DNA of 64,000 nt from Rhodospirillales bacterium (lineage in GTDB: Bacteria; Pseudomonadota; Alphaproteobacteria; ATCC43930; CGMCC-115725), in the NCBI GenBank assembly GCA_947473305.1, contig CANJCB010000002.1:1-64000 (forward strand). Direction: 5' to 3'. Below, in pieces: positions 60,942 to 64,000 of this stretch (positions are counted from its first letter, which is position 1; each line of letters begins with the position of its first letter). The notes under the pieces are model-generated. The model saw only the letters and a list, made by a program, of their open reading frames with translations. It made no database searches and was not told the DNA's origin. A program made the translations under genes and the position numbers.

Positions 60942-62510
60942 ATGCCGCATCGTCTTCTCGCCTGCCTCGCGGCTTTCGCGATCGTCCTTGTGCCCCTGCC
61001 GCTCTCCGCCCAGGGTCGCGGCGCCGGGCGGACGGCGCCCACCGAACAGGCCACGCCTCCCGCCGCAAACCCGTCGGCAACGGATGGCGCCGCTGTCACG
61101 GCCGATGCGGTCACCCGCCATTCGATCGAAGTCGGCGGCAAGCCCCTCGCCTATACCGCCACGGCGGGGTCGCTTCCCCTGCGCGACGGAGAAGGCAAGC
61201 ACCTCGGCGACATGTTTTACGTCGCTTACGTCCAGGAAGGCGGGCAGGAAGGCGGGGCGGCCGCCGAACGGCCGATCACCTTCGCCTTCAACGGCGGTCC
61301 CGGAGCGGCCTCCGCCTATCTCCAGCTCGGCGCGATGGGTCCCCGCGTCATTGTCTTTCCGCCCGGCGGCGGAATGCCGGCTTCGGCGGTGAAGCTCGCC
61401 GACAATCCCGATACCTGGCTGCCTTTCACAGACCTCGTCTTCGTCGATCCGATCGGTACGGGATTCAGTCGAGGCGTCGGCTCCCAGGGCGATATCGCGA
61501 AGAATTTCTGGGGCGTGCGCCAGGACGTGAACGCCATGGCCGCCTTCATCCGGCTCTACCTCACGCGGAACGGCCGGATGCTCTCGCCGAAATTCCTGGT
61601 CGGCGAGAGCTACGGGGGCTTTCGCGCCGCCCGGCTCGCCAAGCAATTGCGCAACGAGCGCGGCATCGCGCTGTTCGGCATCGTCATGGTTTCGCCCGCG
61701 CTCGAATTCTCGCTGACCTGGGCCAATCCATACGATCCCCTGCCCTGGAGTTTCCTGCTCGCGGCCTATTCGGCCACGAGGCTCGCCGTCGAAACCGGGG
61801 ACCCGCCGTCCTCCGCCTCGCTCGCCGAGACGGAGCGTTTCGCACTGGGCGACTATCTCACCGGCATCGTTTCCGGCCCGAAAGATCCGGCCGCCGCCGA
61901 CAGGCTCTATCGGGAGACCGCCCGGCTCACCGGGCTTCCCGTGGAAACGGTGGCGCATTACCGGGGCCGCGTGCCGGTCGACGCCTTCATCCGCGCCGCC
62001 GCCCCGGGCGAGGGCAAGATCGCGAGCCGCTACGACGCGACCGTGGCCGGGCTCGATCCCTATCCCGAAAGCGCCCGGCCGCGCGGCGCCGATCCCATTC
62101 TCACCGCCTCGATCGCGCCTTTCACGACCGCTTTCACGGCCTATGCGCGGGACGAACTCAACTATCGCAGCGAGCAGTCCTACGGCCTCCTCGAAGGCGA
62201 GGTCTCCGGTCACTGGCAATGGCGCGAGGGCGAGCGGGGGCAAGGCTATGCGGGCTCGATGGAGGCCCTACACGAAGCGAGGGCGGCGGATCCCGCGCTC
62301 AAGGTGATGATCGCCCATGGGGTCTCCGACATGGTGACGCCCTACCTCGCCTCGCGCTATCTGATCGATGCGATGCCGCCCCTGGCGGACGCGCGGCCGA
62401 TCGACCTGAAGCTCTATCGCGGCGGCCATATGATGTACACGCGCCCCGACGCCAGGGCCGCCCTGGCCGCGGACGCCAAAGCGCTCTACGAGCCCGCGCC
62501 GCCCCGCTAG
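60942..62510 (+). CDS. S10 family serine carboxypeptidase-like protein
   Basis: A 522-residue exported peptidase with a signal peptide (cleavage near LSAQG, residue 25) and an alpha/beta-hydrolase domain of the S10 type. Family blocks are FNGGPGAASAYLQLGAMGPR (oxyanion region), VDPIGTGFSRG, the nucleophile elbow GESYGGFRA, and the acid and base in AHGVSDMVTP and GGHMMYTRPD. Bacterial S10 proteins are poorly studied. It probably acts in the periplasm on peptides. The start is decided by the ribosome binding site at 60931. Its end overlaps the convergent phosphoesterase gene by 4 bp. Confidence 0.9.
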   Translation: MPHRLLACLAAFAIVLVPLPLSAQGRGAGRTAPTEQATPPAANPSATDGAAVTADAVTRHSIEVGGKPLAYTATAGSLPLRDGEGKHLGDMFYVAYVQEGGQEGGAAAERPITFAFNGGPGAASAYLQLGAMGPRVIVFPPGGGMPASAVKLADNPDTWLPFTDLVFVDPIGTGFSRGVGSQGDIAKNFWGVRQDVNAMAAFIRLYLTRNGRMLSPKFLVGESYGGFRAARLAKQLRNERGIALFGIVMVSPALEFSLTWANPYDPLPWSFLLAAYSATRLAVETGDPPSSASLAETERFALGDYLTGIVSGPKDPAAADRLYRETARLTGLPVETVAHYRGRVPVDAFIRAAAPGEGKIASRYDATVAGLDPYPESARPRGADPILTASIAPFTTAFTAYARDELNYRSEQSYGLLEGEVSGHWQWREGERGQGYAGSMEALHEARAADPALKVMIAHGVSDMVTPYLASRYLIDAMPPLADARPIDLKLYRGGHMMYTRPDARAALAADAKALYEPAPPR

Positions 62511-63019
62511 GCCCTGCGCCGCGCCGCCGCCCTCTCTAAAACCTCGTCAAGGCTCGCCGGGCGGAAGTTCCAGGCGTCCACCCCGACATCCACCTGCCGG
62601 AGAAGCGGCTTCATCGTTCCATGGCTATGTCCATGAAGATCGATGGCGCCCTTCGCCATGCGGTTCCAGGACCGGAAGGGGAAGTGGCACATCACGAGGA
62701 GCCGCCCCCCGATCTCCATCTCGGCATAGGGCGACACCGAGGCCCAACCCGGAAGAGCCCGCGCCTCGGGGCTGTCGTTGTTGCCCGCGACGAGATGCTT
62801 GCGGCCGTTGAGCGAGCGGAAAAGTTCGGCGAGCGCCGCCCCCTTCGGTCCGATCGCGAAATCGCCGAGATGCCAGACCTCGTCCTCCGGGCCCACCGTC
62901 TCGTTCCAGCCTTCGACCATCGCCCGGTTCATCTCCACCACGGAATCGAAGGGTCGCTTGAAGAGACCCAAGGCCCCGCCATGACCGAAATGCGTGTCGC
63001 TGGTGAAGAAGAGAGTCAT
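62507..63019 (-). CDS. Calcineurin-like metallophosphoesterase
   Basis: A 170-residue phosphoesterase with all metal-binding motifs: SDTHFGHGG, HLGDFA, GNND, CHFP and HGHSHG. Short single-domain members of this group are often hydrolases of unknown substrate. ATG 63019 directly precedes the first motif; the frame is open to 63079. No good ribosome binding site is visible. It is convergent with the S10 peptidase gene. Confidence 0.9.
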   Translation of the reverse strand: MTLFFTSDTHFGHGGALGLFKRPFDSVVEMNRAMVEGWNETVGPEDEVWHLGDFAIGPKGAALAELFRSLNGRKHLVAGNNDSPEARALPGWASVSPYAEMEIGGRLLVMCHFPFRSWNRMAKGAIDLHGHSHGTMKPLLRQVDVGVDAWNFRPASLDEVLERAAARRRA

Positions 63020-63112
63020 GGGGAGATGGACGGACTCACTTTGCGTCGAGGAAATCGACCTGGAATGCTGCCGCCGCAAAGCTAGCCGAAAAACCGGGCT
63101 TTGGAGAAGGCG

Positions 63113-63205
63113 ATGGTAAGGATCGGGGTGGTGGACGCCAGCGAAAGGCCGGTGTTCGCCGGCAGCTATAGGCTGCGGGTCCTGCCGGAGGCGGAACTGC
63201 CATGA
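63113..63205 (+). CDS. Short coupled reading frame before the epimerase gene
   Basis: A 30-codon frame with an excellent ribosome binding site (GGAGAAGG, 3 bases before ATG 63113) and a stop overlapping the epimerase start (ATGA at 63202). The peptide begins MVRIGVVDASERPVFAG and has no membrane segment. It may be a small protein, a translational-coupling leader, or the remnant of a longer gene. I cannot assign a family. Confidence 0.4.
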   Translation: MVRIGVVDASERPVFAGSYRLRVLPEAELP

Positions 63206-64000
63206 GCGCCGCGCGGATATTGGTCACCGGCGGATTGGGCTTCATCGGTGCGGCGCTCGTCAAGGGCCTGTTGCGCGCGGGACATGCCGTCCGGGTGCTG
63301 GACGATGCGTCGCGGGGCGCTCACCGCCGGCTTCGAGACGTCCAGGCCTCCATCGAGTTCATGGCAGGCGATATACGCGATCCCGCCCTGGTCTGCGCCG
63401 CCCTCAAGGGCATGGACGAGGTCCATCATCTCGCCTTCGTCAACGGTACCCAATTCTTCTACAGCGCCCCCGATCTGGTGCTCGATGTCGGTGTCCGGGG
63501 GATGCTGAACGTGATCGACGGCTGCCGGACCCAGGGAGTGGGCCGGCTGATCCTGGCCTCCAGTTCCGAGGTCTACCACGATCCGCCGCGCCTCCCGGCC
63601 GACGAGACCGTGCCTCTGGTTGTGCCCGACCCCTTGAACCCCCGCTTTTCCTATAGCGGCGGCAAGATCGTCAGCGAATTGCTGGCGCTTAATTTCGGCC
63701 GCCGGCATTTCGAGCGGGTGATCGTTTTCCGGCCGCATAACATCTATGGGCAGGACATGGGCTGGGAACATGTGGTGCCGCAATTCGCGCTCCGCCTGAT
63801 GCGCGGGATCGGGGACCATCCTTCAGGACCTCTGCCCTTTCCCATCCAGGGCTCCGGCCAGGAAACGCGGGCCTTCTGCCATGTGGAGGACCTGGTGGCG
63901 GGCGTGCTGGTCCTGCGCGAGCGGGGCGAGCATCTGGGCATCTATCACATCGGCACGACCGAGGAGGTCACGATCGCCGATCTTGCCCATCGGATGGCGA
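63202..64000 (+). CDS. NAD-dependent sugar-nucleotide epimerase/dehydratase, truncated by window edge
   Basis: The first 266 residues of an extended short-chain dehydrogenase. The Rossmann motif VTGGLGFIGAALV opens the protein, ASSSEVY provides the conserved Ser/Thr region and YSGGK the catalytic Tyr-x-x-x-Lys. FRPHNIYGQDMGWEHVVPQ is typical of UDP-sugar enzymes. The gene is open to the last base. The product likely modifies a nucleotide sugar for surface polysaccharide, but the exact substrate needs the missing part. Translation is coupled to the short frame upstream. Confidence 0.9.
   Translation, partial: MSAARILVTGGLGFIGAALVKGLLRAGHAVRVLDDASRGAHRRLRDVQASIEFMAGDIRDPALVCAALKGMDEVHHLAFVNGTQFFYSAPDLVLDVGVRGMLNVIDGCRTQGVGRLILASSSEVYHDPPRLPADETVPLVVPDPLNPRFSYSGGKIVSELLALNFGRRHFERVIVFRPHNIYGQDMGWEHVVPQFALRLMRGIGDHPSGPLPFPIQGSGQETRAFCHVEDLVAGVLVLRERGEHLGIYHIGTTEEVTIADLAHRMA

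Noticed and set aside
1-64000. CRISPR arrays, insertion sequences, integrases or prophage genes
   Set aside because: No regularly spaced direct repeats, transposase or integrase motifs, or phage structural genes were found on reading the window.

Overview
The window is about 64 kb of GC-rich chromosomal DNA from an alphaproteobacterium, most likely of the Rhodospirillales type. The evidence is gene content: a 180-kDa NAD-type glutamate dehydrogenase, homospermidine synthase, a double-domain cold-shock protein, DUF1289 and DUF1674 (SdhAF4) proteins, a leaderless aromatic-codon attenuator of the kind known from alphaproteobacterial trp operons, and the rsmB-rpe-heparinase-purH gene order. I see no rRNA, tRNA, CRISPR array, phage or insertion sequence. 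It reads as ordinary core chromosome with a few accessory islands.

Layout. 1-2248: the 3' end of folE, three small lipoprotein genes and a barnase/barstar (secreted RNase plus inhibitor) pair. 2069-6925: a minus-strand operon for a Gld-like ABC export system (ATPase, permease, GldG, DUF4340, DUF1289). 7060-8308: glutathione peroxidase and a YedY-type molybdopterin oxidoreductase. 8440-14100: a cobalamin region, with a LysE exporter, a signal-less BtuF-like protein and a GNAT gene, then a cobalamin riboswitch in front of btuB, an unknown membrane protein and tonB. 14158-16985: an MscS-type channel and recX. 17034-19756: a candidate leaderless leader-peptide attenuator in front of a GNAT gene, an ABC-2 permease and a TauD-like dioxygenase. 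19782-25678: argD, argF, hslO, two lipoproteins, an FkbM methyltransferase and an RhtB exporter. 25891-30738: cold-shock protein, AsmA, pseudouridine synthase, a zinc-ribbon orphan and an ACT-domain protein. 30756-33576: sucC-sucD followed by a SIMPL gene. 33807-36836: homospermidine synthase and a convergent Rieske/EVE/Tam-like group. 37004-43375: 1-Cys peroxiredoxin, thpR, FIST, arylesterase and the YbbA/YbbP-type ABC pair. 43470-50003: Bax-inhibitor-1, SdhAF4, rsmB, rpe, heparinase-like and purH. 50013-60095: an unknown 487-residue protein, a PmtA-like methyltransferase, NAD-GDH, acs and a LuxR-type regulator with a degenerate receiver. 60335-64000: two small genes, an S10 peptidase, a metallophosphoesterase and the start of a sugar-nucleotide epimerase gene.

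How the parts work together. The central-metabolism genes (NAD-GDH, Acs, SucCD) fit growth on amino acids and acetate. The btuB-membrane protein-tonB unit looks like a B12-repressed uptake module that lacks a visible BtuCD pump. The most unusual regulatory object is the 17034-17261 leader: a consensus -35, a start codon at the predicted transcription start, clustered Phe/Trp/Tyr codons and mutually exclusive antiterminator and terminator stems, but in front of an acetyltransferase rather than a biosynthetic gene. Several other genes (btuB, the cold-shock gene, acs, the S10 peptidase) also carry palindromes or hairpins at their starts.
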